Assembly (NCBI GenBank): GCA_965223165.1
Contig: CBDCVQ010000016.1
Coordinates: forward strand, 310,001-374,000
Source: JABDMH01 sp965223165
Lineage (GTDB): Bacteria; Bacteroidota; Bacteroidia; Chitinophagales; Saprospiraceae
Length of the DNA stretch: 64,000 bases
Direction of reading: 5' to 3'
Notes under the pieces: generated by a model
What the model was told of the DNA's origin: nothing
The model's database searches: none
Seen by the model: the letters and a program-made list of their open reading frames with translations, nothing else
Part shown: positions 41,443-49,135 of the stretch, one piece after another
Layout of the letters: every line of letters starts with the position of its first letter
Position numbering within the stretch: position 1 is the stretch's first letter
Translations under genes and position numbers: made by a program

Positions 41443-41943
41443 TTAGTTGTTTTGCTGATTGAGAAACTCCAGCATCTCCTCATCCGACTTGCCCAGGTGT
41501 TCTAGGAGAAATTGAGCGTCATCGTTGAAGTCGCTCTCCGGATACTTGGCGATGAAATCCTCATACAGCTGCCTTGCCCTATCGATCTGGTTAAGATCCT
41601 CGTCGCACATGAATGCATGCAGGAACAGTGCTTTGGAAGCTTGCTCCGTCTCGGGGTGCTGGTTGTAGATTTCAACGAAGGCCGATTCGGCGATGTCAAA
41701 CTCGCGCAGGGCTCTGGCCGTCTCGCCGGTCTTCCAGAGGTAATCCAGCTTTGTTTCTTGCTCTTTTGCGCGGTCACCGGCACGCTGGTATAAAGCCAAG
41801 AGATCCTTCAGTGTCTCCTGGTCCGGAGTGTTGGCGAGCTTTGCTTCGAGCGTTGCGATCTCCTCCGAGACATCTTGTTTGGGCGTGCTCCGACATGCGA
41901 AGAGCGCTATGCATAGACATACAATGGGCACCAGAATTCTCAT
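41443..41943 (-). CDS. TPR-repeat lipoprotein
   Basis: Protein of 166 residues from ATG 41943, with lipobox IALFAC (Cys near residue 15). The mature part is helical with at least two tetratricopeptide-like repeats, about residues 75-110 (ARALREFDIAESAFVEIYNQ) and 112-150 (ARQLYEDFIAKYPESDFNDD), a pattern shared with YbgF/BamD-type outer-membrane lipoproteins. It probably bridges proteins in the periplasm. A longer start at 41985 would put a poor leader before the signal peptide. Confidence 0.8.
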   Translation of the reverse strand: MRILVPIVCLCIALFACRSTPKQDVSEEIATLEAKLANTPDQETLKDLLALYQRAGDRAKEQETKLDYLWKTGETARALREFDIAESAFVEIYNQHPETEQASKALFLHAFMCDEDLNQIDRARQLYEDFIAKYPESDFNDDAQFLLEHLGKSDEEMLEFLNQQNN

Positions 41944-42167
41944 AGGCTTGCGATGAAATATTAAAATTCGTCCAAATTTATCCATAAATTACCGAAAGAT
42001 ATCAACGTGCGAATGCAGATATCTATCCCCAGTGTCCGTGCCACCCTATCGGAGGCCTCACGGATTTCAGCGGTCAAGAACCCTCCCACATTGCCAAGTG
42101 AACGTCTCCTGCAAACGCCTGCCAAGGCTAATGGTATGATACAAATCCTTTATAATAAACGACAACA

Positions 42168-43127
42168 ATGAAAAAATTCACACTGGCGCTACTTGCCTCT
42201 TGCCTGGTCGCGGGAGCTTGGGCCCAAACGAAGGACATTAAGATCAACAACCCCTACAAGAAGAAGCGAGATAAGACCTACATCCCGGATGCAGGCGAAG
42301 AGACATCGACGAGTCCTCAGGCCCCCAGCGTGACGGGCGACGCCGAGGTCGATATAACCGCTGTGATTCAGCGACTCTTTGACGGTATGTATCAGAGCAG
42401 TGCAGGGACCATTACTTCGCTCTTTGCGCCCGAAGGAAGGTTGCTGGGCACGGATGACAATGGTCGGATCACGGTGATGACCCCCCAAGACTTTGGCAAT
42501 GCGATCGCAAAGTCACCCCGTGGATCCCTTAAGGAAGAAGTGACCAGTCTGGAGATCCGTATCGACGACAATCTGGCGACGGCTTGGGTGGGCTATGATT
42601 TCTACCTGAACAACGACTTTCACCACTGCGGTGTAGACGCATTTCAGTTTATGCATACCGGCCAGCGATGGTTGATCACCCAGATTGCGGACACTCGGCG
42701 AAACGACTGCACTCCCGGTGGGCCAGAGGGAGAGGTCAACGCACTAATGGACCAGTGGCATGCCGCCGCCGCAGGTGCTGACGCCAGGACCTATTTTGAT
42801 CGGATTGCACAGCACGGCGTCTTTCTGGGCACAGATCCCGGAGAGAATTGGGACAAGGATGCCTTCTACCAGTTTGCCAAGCCCTTCTTCAACAAGGGGC
42901 AGGCGTGGAACTTCACGGCGAAAGAACGTAATGTGTTCTTCTCGGAAGACGGTCACATATCCTGGTTTAATGAGCTCCTGGATACTTGGATGGGAACCTG
43001 CCGTGGCAGTGGTGTCCTGAGGCGCAACGATCAGGGCGACTGGAAGATCGAGCAATACAATCTCGCCATCCTGGTACCCAATGACGTGGTCCAGGACTAC
43101 GTCAAGATGGTCAAAGACAGAAAGTAG
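42168..43127 (+). CDS. Exported protein with two NTF2/SnoaL-like domains
   Basis: Protein of 319 residues. The signal peptide is MKKFTLALLASCLVAGAWAQ. A basic stretch (KKKRDK) follows, then a first NTF2-like domain (about 60-185; IQRLFDGMYQSSAGTITSLF, LATAWVGYDFYLN) and a second (about 190-319; MDQWHAAAAGADARTYFDRI, FLGTDPGENWDKDAF, SGVLRRNDQGDWKIEQYNL). The second domain matches the SnoaL_3 type, the first the lumazine-binding-like type. Both folds form a ligand pocket; no catalytic residues can be assigned. The tandem makes a built-in pseudo-dimer. The gene stands alone. Confidence 0.82.
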   Translation: MKKFTLALLASCLVAGAWAQTKDIKINNPYKKKRDKTYIPDAGEETSTSPQAPSVTGDAEVDITAVIQRLFDGMYQSSAGTITSLFAPEGRLLGTDDNGRITVMTPQDFGNAIAKSPRGSLKEEVTSLEIRIDDNLATAWVGYDFYLNNDFHHCGVDAFQFMHTGQRWLITQIADTRRNDCTPGGPEGEVNALMDQWHAAAAGADARTYFDRIAQHGVFLGTDPGENWDKDAFYQFAKPFFNKGQAWNFTAKERNVFFSEDGHISWFNELLDTWMGTCRGSGVLRRNDQGDWKIEQYNLAILVPNDVVQDYVKMVKDRK

Positions 43128-43141
43128 GACGACGCCCAGAC

Positions 43142-44353
43142 TCAATCATACAGCAGATATTTGGCTCTGATCGCGCGAAAGGCGGTCAAATCTGCGACCC
43201 ATGACTCTCGAATGTCTTCGATGGACTTGCCCTCTTGGATGGCCAGGCGAAGGCTGGTGGTGCCTGCTAGTTTGTCCACCCACCCGTTTGCATTAAAAAA
43301 CTTGGACTTGTCTGGAAAAAGGTCGTAGTAGGTAGTCAGGTAGGTTAGGTCCAGCTTACCTTGGGCAAAGATGCTTTCGGGACTGAGAGATGCCAGGGAT
43401 TCTCCGTGGGAGAGCTGGTCCTTTAATTTGGGATTTGCGGCCCCAAAAGTGGAGGTGGGGGTGAAACTGTAGGTGCTCTCAGGGATGTCCGGATGACCAA
43501 TGACCTGAAATTGCTGATTCGTACCCCGCCCGATACTGAGTGGTGTCCCTTCAAAGAAGCATAACGAGGGGTACAGCAGAATCGCCCGGAGATTGGGTAG
43601 ATTAGGTGAGGGTGCAATCGGCGGTTCGTACATCGTCTGATGGTCGTAACCTTGGCAGGGGACGACCGTCAAATCGCAAGATGCACCCCCTTCCAGCCAT
43701 CCCTCGCCTTGGATCATCTGCGCATACTCTCCAATCGTCATTCCATACACCACCGGGACAGGATGCATACCCACGAATGAACGAAACGAATCCTCACGCA
43801 TGGGGCCATCGACGTAATGTCCGTTTGGGTTGGGTCGATCCAGCACCATGACAGGTACCCCTTCAGTGGCACAGGCGCTCATGACGTAGTGCAGCGTAGA
43901 AATATAGGTGTAGAAGCGTGCACCTACGTCCTGGATATCGAAGATCACCAGATCGGTTTGGGCTAGATCCTCCGCAGAAGGCGCCCGTTTCGAGCCATAC
44001 AGGGACACAATCATGAGTCCGGTCTCGGGGTCTACGCCATCCTCGATATGGGCACCTGCGTCCGCATGCCCTCGAAATCCATGTTCCGGGGCATAGATCT
44101 TGTCAATCTCCACCCCCAACCGCATGAGGGTATCCACCAAATGTACCGGTCCGATAGTAGAGGTGTGATTGACGACGAGCCCGATCCGTTTGCCGGAAAG
44201 ACTGGGCAGATAAGCGGGTAGATCATGCGCACCAGGGGCCACCGTCATCTCCGCCTTGGCTGCCTCGGAATCGCTATGGGTGCCTGGATCTGCTCCCTGA
44301 CAGCTGGAAAATCCAAGACTCAATAATAAAATGATTAACAGATTATAATACAT
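43142..44353 (-). CDS. namZ: DUF1343 lipoprotein, NamZ-type exo-beta-N-acetylmuramidase
   Basis: Protein of 403 residues with lipobox LGFSSC (Cys near residue 19). The DUF1343 body includes GKRIGLVVNHTS, PEHGFRGHADAGAHIEDG, SLYGSKRAPSAEDL, DIQDVGARFYTYISTLHYVM, VLDRPNPNGHYVDGP and FEGTPLSIGRGTNQQFQ, all conserved in the family. Characterised NamZ proteins release N-acetylmuramic acid from peptidoglycan fragments, so this one likely works on turnover products in the periplasm or at the surface. No MurNAc uptake or kinase gene is adjacent. It diverges from the exonuclease-GIY-YIG gene 26 bases away. Confidence 0.88.
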   Translation of the reverse strand: MYYNLLIILLLSLGFSSCQGADPGTHSDSEAAKAEMTVAPGAHDLPAYLPSLSGKRIGLVVNHTSTIGPVHLVDTLMRLGVEIDKIYAPEHGFRGHADAGAHIEDGVDPETGLMIVSLYGSKRAPSAEDLAQTDLVIFDIQDVGARFYTYISTLHYVMSACATEGVPVMVLDRPNPNGHYVDGPMREDSFRSFVGMHPVPVVYGMTIGEYAQMIQGEGWLEGGASCDLTVVPCQGYDHQTMYEPPIAPSPNLPNLRAILLYPSLCFFEGTPLSIGRGTNQQFQVIGHPDIPESTYSFTPTSTFGAANPKLKDQLSHGESLASLSPESIFAQGKLDLTYLTTYYDLFPDKSKFFNANGWVDKLAGTTSLRLAIQEGKSIEDIRESWVADLTAFRAIRAKYLLYD

Positions 44354-44379
44354 GCTGTTTTTTTATAATTTCACTGCTT

Positions 44380-45780
44380 ATGGTTCGACAGTATGCCATC
44401 GTTGATATCGAGACCACGGGAGGTATGCTCCGCAGGGACAAGATAATCGAAATTGCCATCGCAGTGCACGATGGCACTGAAATCATCGATCGCTTTGAGA
44501 GCCTGGTCAATCCCGGCCGATCGGTGCCGGAACACATCACCATGCTCACAGGTATCACAACCGAGATGGTGCAGGATGCTCCTCGATTCTTCGAGATCGC
44601 CCGCCAAGTGGTGGAGATGACCGAGGGATGCATCTTTGTCGCGCACAATGTGCGATTTGACTACAGCTTTATCAAGAAGGCCTTTGAGCGACTCGGCTAT
44701 ACCTATACCCGCAAATTATTGTGCACAGCTCGACTTAGCCGGATGGTATATCCCGAGCATAGGCGACACGGGTTGGGTTCGTTGATCGCTCGATTTGATA
44801 TCATCGTAGAGCGTCGCCACCGAGCCATGGACGACGTACTGGCGACATGCGAGGTGTTTGAGCATCTGGTGGAGACCCAAAAAGGCCCGGAGGCGGTCAA
44901 CCAGATCATCAATTATGGGATCAAAGCGTCCCGGTTGCCCGCAGCGATCTCCTTGGAGCAATTGCATGATTTGCCGGAGACCTGTGGTGTCTACTACTTT
45001 CACAATGGGGCAGGAGATGTCATCTACGTCGGAAAGAGTATTCATATCAAGAAGCGGGTAATGCAGCACTTTGCCAAGCATACCCCCAAGGCACATCGCC
45101 TGCAGCAGAGAGTACACGATATCACCTACACAGAGACGGGTAGTGAGCTGGTGGCCCTACTGCTGGAAGAACAAGAGATCAAGCGGCTGCAACCTGATGT
45201 AAATCGAGCCTTGCGTAAGAAGCGATTTGCTTATGCGCTGTACGAGTGTAGGGATCGACATGGCTACATCAACATTCGCGCTGAGCGGCTGAAAAAGAAA
45301 GCCCCCGACGGATACACACTCATCAAGGAGTATCCCAAGCTGGCCTATGCACGCGGTCACATCCAGGGCCTGGTAGAAGAGTTTGAGCTTTGCACACACA
45401 AGTGTGGGGAGCATGCAGGTGAGGGTTCATGTTTCAATGCTCGAATTGGTCAGTGCAAAGGAGCATGCCACGGGGCAGAGGACGTGGGCAGCTACAACGA
45501 GCGCGCCCGCGAAGCGATCCATTATCTTCAGCGCATCATCAAAGACAGTTTCTTCATCCTGGACAAGGGACGGGAGTCCAACGAAAAGTCAGTGGTGATG
45601 GTCGAAGAAGGCGAGATGCGCGGCTTCGGCTATATATCCGAGGACTTTTCATATGGTCATGTCAACGAACTGTGCGATGTGATCAAACCCATGCCTGGCT
45701 CGTACGATGCCCGGCGGATCATCCATTGGTACGTGAAGGAGGGCAAGATGGAAAAGGTATTACCCTTCTCACGAGATTGA
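44380..45780 (+). CDS. DEDDh exonuclease fused to a GIY-YIG (UvrC/Cho-like) nuclease
   Basis: Protein of 466 residues. The N-terminal DnaQ-like 3'-5' exonuclease domain (about 1-170) has exo I AIVDIETTGG, the Asp-containing exo II HNVRFDYSFIKKAFE and exo III HRAMDDVLAT. A GIY-YIG domain (about 195-280) follows, with CGVYYFHNGAGDVIYVGKS, KKRVMQHF and the Glu in LLLEEQEIKRLQPD. The C-terminal part (about 280-466) contains a four-Cys cluster, CTHKCGEHAGEGSCFNARIG followed by QCKGAC. Proteins joining polymerase III epsilon and UvrC N-terminal domains are known in several phyla and are thought to act in DNA repair. The order of nuclease activities here is inferred. Confidence 0.88.
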   Translation: MVRQYAIVDIETTGGMLRRDKIIEIAIAVHDGTEIIDRFESLVNPGRSVPEHITMLTGITTEMVQDAPRFFEIARQVVEMTEGCIFVAHNVRFDYSFIKKAFERLGYTYTRKLLCTARLSRMVYPEHRRHGLGSLIARFDIIVERRHRAMDDVLATCEVFEHLVETQKGPEAVNQIINYGIKASRLPAAISLEQLHDLPETCGVYYFHNGAGDVIYVGKSIHIKKRVMQHFAKHTPKAHRLQQRVHDITYTETGSELVALLLEEQEIKRLQPDVNRALRKKRFAYALYECRDRHGYINIRAERLKKKAPDGYTLIKEYPKLAYARGHIQGLVEEFELCTHKCGEHAGEGSCFNARIGQCKGACHGAEDVGSYNERAREAIHYLQRIIKDSFFILDKGRESNEKSVVMVEEGEMRGFGYISEDFSYGHVNELCDVIKPMPGSYDARRIIHWYVKEGKMEKVLPFSRD

Positions 45781-45950
45781 GTATCCCGTCCCCGATGGAC
45801 CAATCAGGTGGGGATTGACAGGGCGGTCGCTCGAAGCTGGTGGGCCAAGTCAAGCCGCTCAAATCAGGATGTGATCCGGATGTCCGTTTCGCCCTCAACT
45901 GCGCAATTTTCACTAATTTCCAACCTTTTGAAATCAGACGTATCAGCCCT

Positions 45951-46205
45951 ATGCAGGAAGAACGGTTTAAGAAGTACTGGCAGACGAATCTCAAGTATCT
46001 CGCCATCCTACTGGTGATCTGGTTCTTGGTCTCTTATGGAGCTGGTATTGTTTGGGCCGATCAGTTGAATAATATCCGCATTGGAGGCTTCAAGCTGGGA
46101 TTCTGGTTTGCACAGCAGGGGTCGATTTATGTGTTCGTGCTTCTCATCTACGTCTACGTCCGACTGATGAATGGACTGGATCGAAAATTTGACGTGAACG
46201 ATTAA
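45951..46205 (+). CDS. DUF4212 small subunit of a sodium:solute symporter
   Basis: Protein of 84 residues with two membrane helices (YLAILLVIWFLVSYGAGIVW and GSIYVFVLLIYVYVRL). The N-terminal RFKKYWQTN and the middle FKLGFWFAQQGS are typical of DUF4212, which is nearly always encoded next to a VC_2705-type SSS symporter and is thought to be its accessory subunit. ATG 45951 was chosen although the frame is open to 45840, because the extra residues do not fit the family. The symporter gene starts 24 bases downstream. Confidence 0.9.
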   Translation: MQEERFKKYWQTNLKYLAILLVIWFLVSYGAGIVWADQLNNIRIGGFKLGFWFAQQGSIYVFVLLIYVYVRLMNGLDRKFDVND

Positions 46206-46229
46206 GCAGCGAACACCAAAGGTAATCTC

Positions 46230-47927
46230 ATGAACGTACAGACCTGGACCTTCATCATTGTAGGACTCACCTTTGCCATTTATATCGGGATTGCGATCTG
46301 GTCCCGGGCTTCGAGCACCGCAGAATTTTACGTGGCCGGCAAGGGAGTGCATCCCATCACCAATGGAATGGCTACCGCAGCCGACTGGATGTCTGCGGCA
46401 TCGTTTCTTTCGATGGCTGGGCTGATCGCCTTTATGGGGTATCAGGGAGCCCAGTATCTCATGGGATGGACGGGAGGATATGTGCTACTGGCACTGCTGC
46501 TCGCGCCCTATTTGCGCAAGTTTGGCAAGTACACCGTACCAGATTTTATTGGTGAGCGATACTACTCGCAGATCGCCCGGATTGTGGCCGTCGTTTGTGC
46601 CTTGTTCGTATCCTTCACCTATGTTGTCGGCCAGATGAAAGGGGTAGGAGTTGCTTTTGCTGGCTTCCTCAATATCGACTTCAAGCTGGGGGTAGTGATT
46701 GGAGTGGCGATCGTATTTTTTTATGCTGTACTGGGTGGCATGAAGGGCATCACGTATACGCAGGTAGCCCAGTATTGTGTGCTGATTTTTGCCTACCTGG
46801 TGCCTGCGATATTTATTTCTGTCCTGATGGTAGGCAATCCCATCCCACAGTTGGGCCTGGGAGGTACCTTGGAAGATGGCACGTATCTCCTGGATAAATT
46901 GGATCAGGTGCTGACAGATCTCGGATTTAGAGAATACACCACATCACACAGAGGCAGGGTGGACTTGTTCTTTGTCACCGCGGCCCTCATGCTGGGTACG
47001 GCAGGTCTTCCGCACGTGATCGTGCGGTTCTTTACCGTGCCTAAGGTGTCTGACGCTCGTCGATCGGCAGGTTGGGCATTGCTATTCATCGCTTTACTTT
47101 ATACGACCGCCCCCGCGATTGGGGCCTTCGCGCGCACAAACCTGATTGAGACGGTAAATGAGAAACCATATGCCGAATTGCCTACCTGGTTTGGTAACTG
47201 GGAGAAAACCGGTTTGCTGGGATTTACGGATAAAAATGACGACGGTCTCGTCCAGTACTACAATGATCAGAACCCGGACTTTCAGCCGATTGCTGAGGCC
47301 AAAGGTTGGCGGGGAAGCGAGCTGACAGTGGACCGCGATATCATGGTACTGGCTAACCCCTCGATCGCCAACCTTCCTAATTGGGTCATCGCCTTGGTCG
47401 TAGCCGGTGGACTGGCTGCCGCTTTGTCTACCGCGGCGGGACTTTTGCTAGTGATCAGCACCTCCATCTCCCACGACTTGCTTAAGAAGTGGCTCCGCCC
47501 CAATATTTCGGACAAGGGTGAATTGAAGGCCGCCAGAATTGCCATTGCCGTAGCGGTACTCGTGGCCGGTTATGCCGGTGTCAATCCGCCGGGTTTTGTC
47601 GCCCAGGTCGTAGCCTTTGCCTTTGGCCTGGCAGCTGCCTCCTTTTTCCCGGCCATCGTGCTGGGTATCTTTTTCAAACGCATGAATATGCAGGGAGCTA
47701 TTTCAGGCATGGTGGTAGGATTGGTCTTCACGGCGGCCTATATCCTGTATTTTAAGTACGGTGGCGGTACACCAGATCAGTACTGGTTTGGGATATCCCC
47801 TGAGGGCATCGGCACCTTGGGCATGCTGCTCAATCTCGCGGTGGCTCTGACGGTTTCCGCGCTGACTCCACCTCCCCCCGATCATGTTCAGAAATTGGTC
47901 GAGAATATTCGGGTGCCGAGGTCGTAG
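46230..47927 (+). CDS. Sodium:solute symporter, VC_2705/ActP-like
   Basis: Polytopic SSS-family protein of 565 residues with about 13 membrane helices. Family features: AEFYVAGKGVHPITNGMATA, ADWMSAASFLSMAGLIAFMG, GKYTVPDFIGERY, LGGMKGITYTQVAQY and TAGLPHVIVRFFTVP. The paired DUF4212 gene directly upstream marks it as the VC_2705 subgroup, related to acetate permease ActP. Small organic acids are the likely substrate, taken up with Na+. An extramembrane insertion (about residues 300-375, FTDKNDDGLVQYYNDQNPDF) is typical of the subgroup. Confidence 0.9.
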   Translation: MNVQTWTFIIVGLTFAIYIGIAIWSRASSTAEFYVAGKGVHPITNGMATAADWMSAASFLSMAGLIAFMGYQGAQYLMGWTGGYVLLALLLAPYLRKFGKYTVPDFIGERYYSQIARIVAVVCALFVSFTYVVGQMKGVGVAFAGFLNIDFKLGVVIGVAIVFFYAVLGGMKGITYTQVAQYCVLIFAYLVPAIFISVLMVGNPIPQLGLGGTLEDGTYLLDKLDQVLTDLGFREYTTSHRGRVDLFFVTAALMLGTAGLPHVIVRFFTVPKVSDARRSAGWALLFIALLYTTAPAIGAFARTNLIETVNEKPYAELPTWFGNWEKTGLLGFTDKNDDGLVQYYNDQNPDFQPIAEAKGWRGSELTVDRDIMVLANPSIANLPNWVIALVVAGGLAAALSTAAGLLLVISTSISHDLLKKWLRPNISDKGELKAARIAIAVAVLVAGYAGVNPPGFVAQVVAFAFGLAAASFFPAIVLGIFFKRMNMQGAISGMVVGLVFTAAYILYFKYGGGTPDQYWFGISPEGIGTLGMLLNLAVALTVSALTPPPPDHVQKLVENIRVPRS

Positions 47928-48142
47928 TTGCGGATGACAAATGAATGGCGCCGGTGTTTGCTCATAGTGTGCCAAATTGGGCTATCGATGATGGTCTGTC
48001 CGGTTGCGAGCGTTTCTATCACGTGATGCTATGCGATTCAGCAGCTCCAAGATCAAAACGTCCTGCCAATCATACCTTTCTGTGGAAGGATGATGGCCAA
48101 GCATTCCAAAAAGGCAGTCAGACGGCCTTGGTATACGCTGCT

Positions 48143-49129
48143 CTAGCTCGATTCGTCATGCTGACCACCCATTCGACTAAAGGCATAGACCAGGGCCAGA
48201 CCAAGCACAAAGCATGCTAGTGTTCCGAGCAGTCGGGGTTCACCACTGTAGGTGGCAGGCAAGACATTGATTTCGCTCACTAGATGGTAGGCGTCAACCG
48301 GGGCATCCGGCGGAAGTTGTTCGAGGTAGCTTCCCGTTTCATCGTGCAGGTACAGTGAGGGATTTCGCCAGGGCCAGATGCGGTTGAGCGAGCCGACCAT
48401 AAATCCGGTCAGCAGGGCTAGGGTAGGGGACTCATACTTGCGCAGGGTCCAGCTCAGTACGTTGGAGAATAGCATGATCCCGACTAGGCATCCGGCGGCG
48501 AAAACAGTGACAATGAGTAGGGCAGTGGTTGACTGGGTGCTGATCAAGGTCTTCACAGATTCGAGCACGAAGGTGTACATGCCCATCAGCAAGAGAATGA
48601 AGCTTCCGGAGATACCCGGTAAGATCAAGGCACAGATCGCGATGGCGCCGGAGATGAAGACGAAAAAGAGGTGTCGACTTCCCTCGGCCGGGCTCACCAC
48701 GGTGATGTAATAGGCAATCAAGGCGCCCACGAGCAGGCACAGTACCTCGAGCCATGTCCAGTGCCGGATCTGCTTTCCCACATAGATGACCGAACCGATG
48801 ATCAGCCCAAAAAAGAAACCCCAAATGAGGGTTGGGTAGTTGTGTAGGAGAAAAGAGATGCCAAAAACTCCAATCAAGATACCGATGGCCATTCCGGCAG
48901 CCAAACGCACCAAAAACCAACCGTCGATGTGCTGCCACAGGGCTGTAAAGCCTTGCTTGCGCCAAATACCGATAGGTAAGGCACTGATACGCTTGATGGC
49001 ATTGACTAGACGGCTATAGATGCCGGTAATAAAGGCGATGGTCCCACCCGACACACCGGGCACCACCTCGGCCATCCCCATGGCCATGCCCTTCAGCACT
49101 AGCATTAACTGCGATTTTCCCACCGACAA
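48143..49129 (-). CDS. DUF368 membrane protein, PopT-like polyprenyl-phosphate transporter
   Basis: Integral membrane protein of 328 residues with about eight helices. The two internal half-repeats show GMAEVVPGVSGGTIAFITGIY near residue 16 and LILPGISGSFILLLMGMY near residue 167, the DUF368 hallmarks. DUF368 proteins (PopT) were shown in other bacteria to recycle undecaprenyl phosphate across the inner membrane for cell-wall synthesis; I infer that role here. It follows the S8 protease gene on the same strand by 6 bases, so the two may share a transcript. Confidence 0.88.
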   Translation of the reverse strand: MSVGKSQLMLVLKGMAMGMAEVVPGVSGGTIAFITGIYSRLVNAIKRISALPIGIWRKQGFTALWQHIDGWFLVRLAAGMAIGILIGVFGISFLLHNYPTLIWGFFFGLIIGSVIYVGKQIRHWTWLEVLCLLVGALIAYYITVVSPAEGSRHLFFVFISGAIAICALILPGISGSFILLLMGMYTFVLESVKTLISTQSTTALLIVTVFAAGCLVGIMLFSNVLSWTLRKYESPTLALLTGFMVGSLNRIWPWRNPSLYLHDETGSYLEQLPPDAPVDAYHLVSEINVLPATYSGEPRLLGTLACFVLGLALVYAFSRMGGQHDESS

Positions 49130-49135
49130 TGCTTG

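Noticed and set aside
47945..48220. Possible 91-residue gene between the symporter and DUF368 genes
   Set aside because: No family motif, and it overlaps the DUF368 gene by 78 bases on the opposite strand. The 215-base gap has no other feature.
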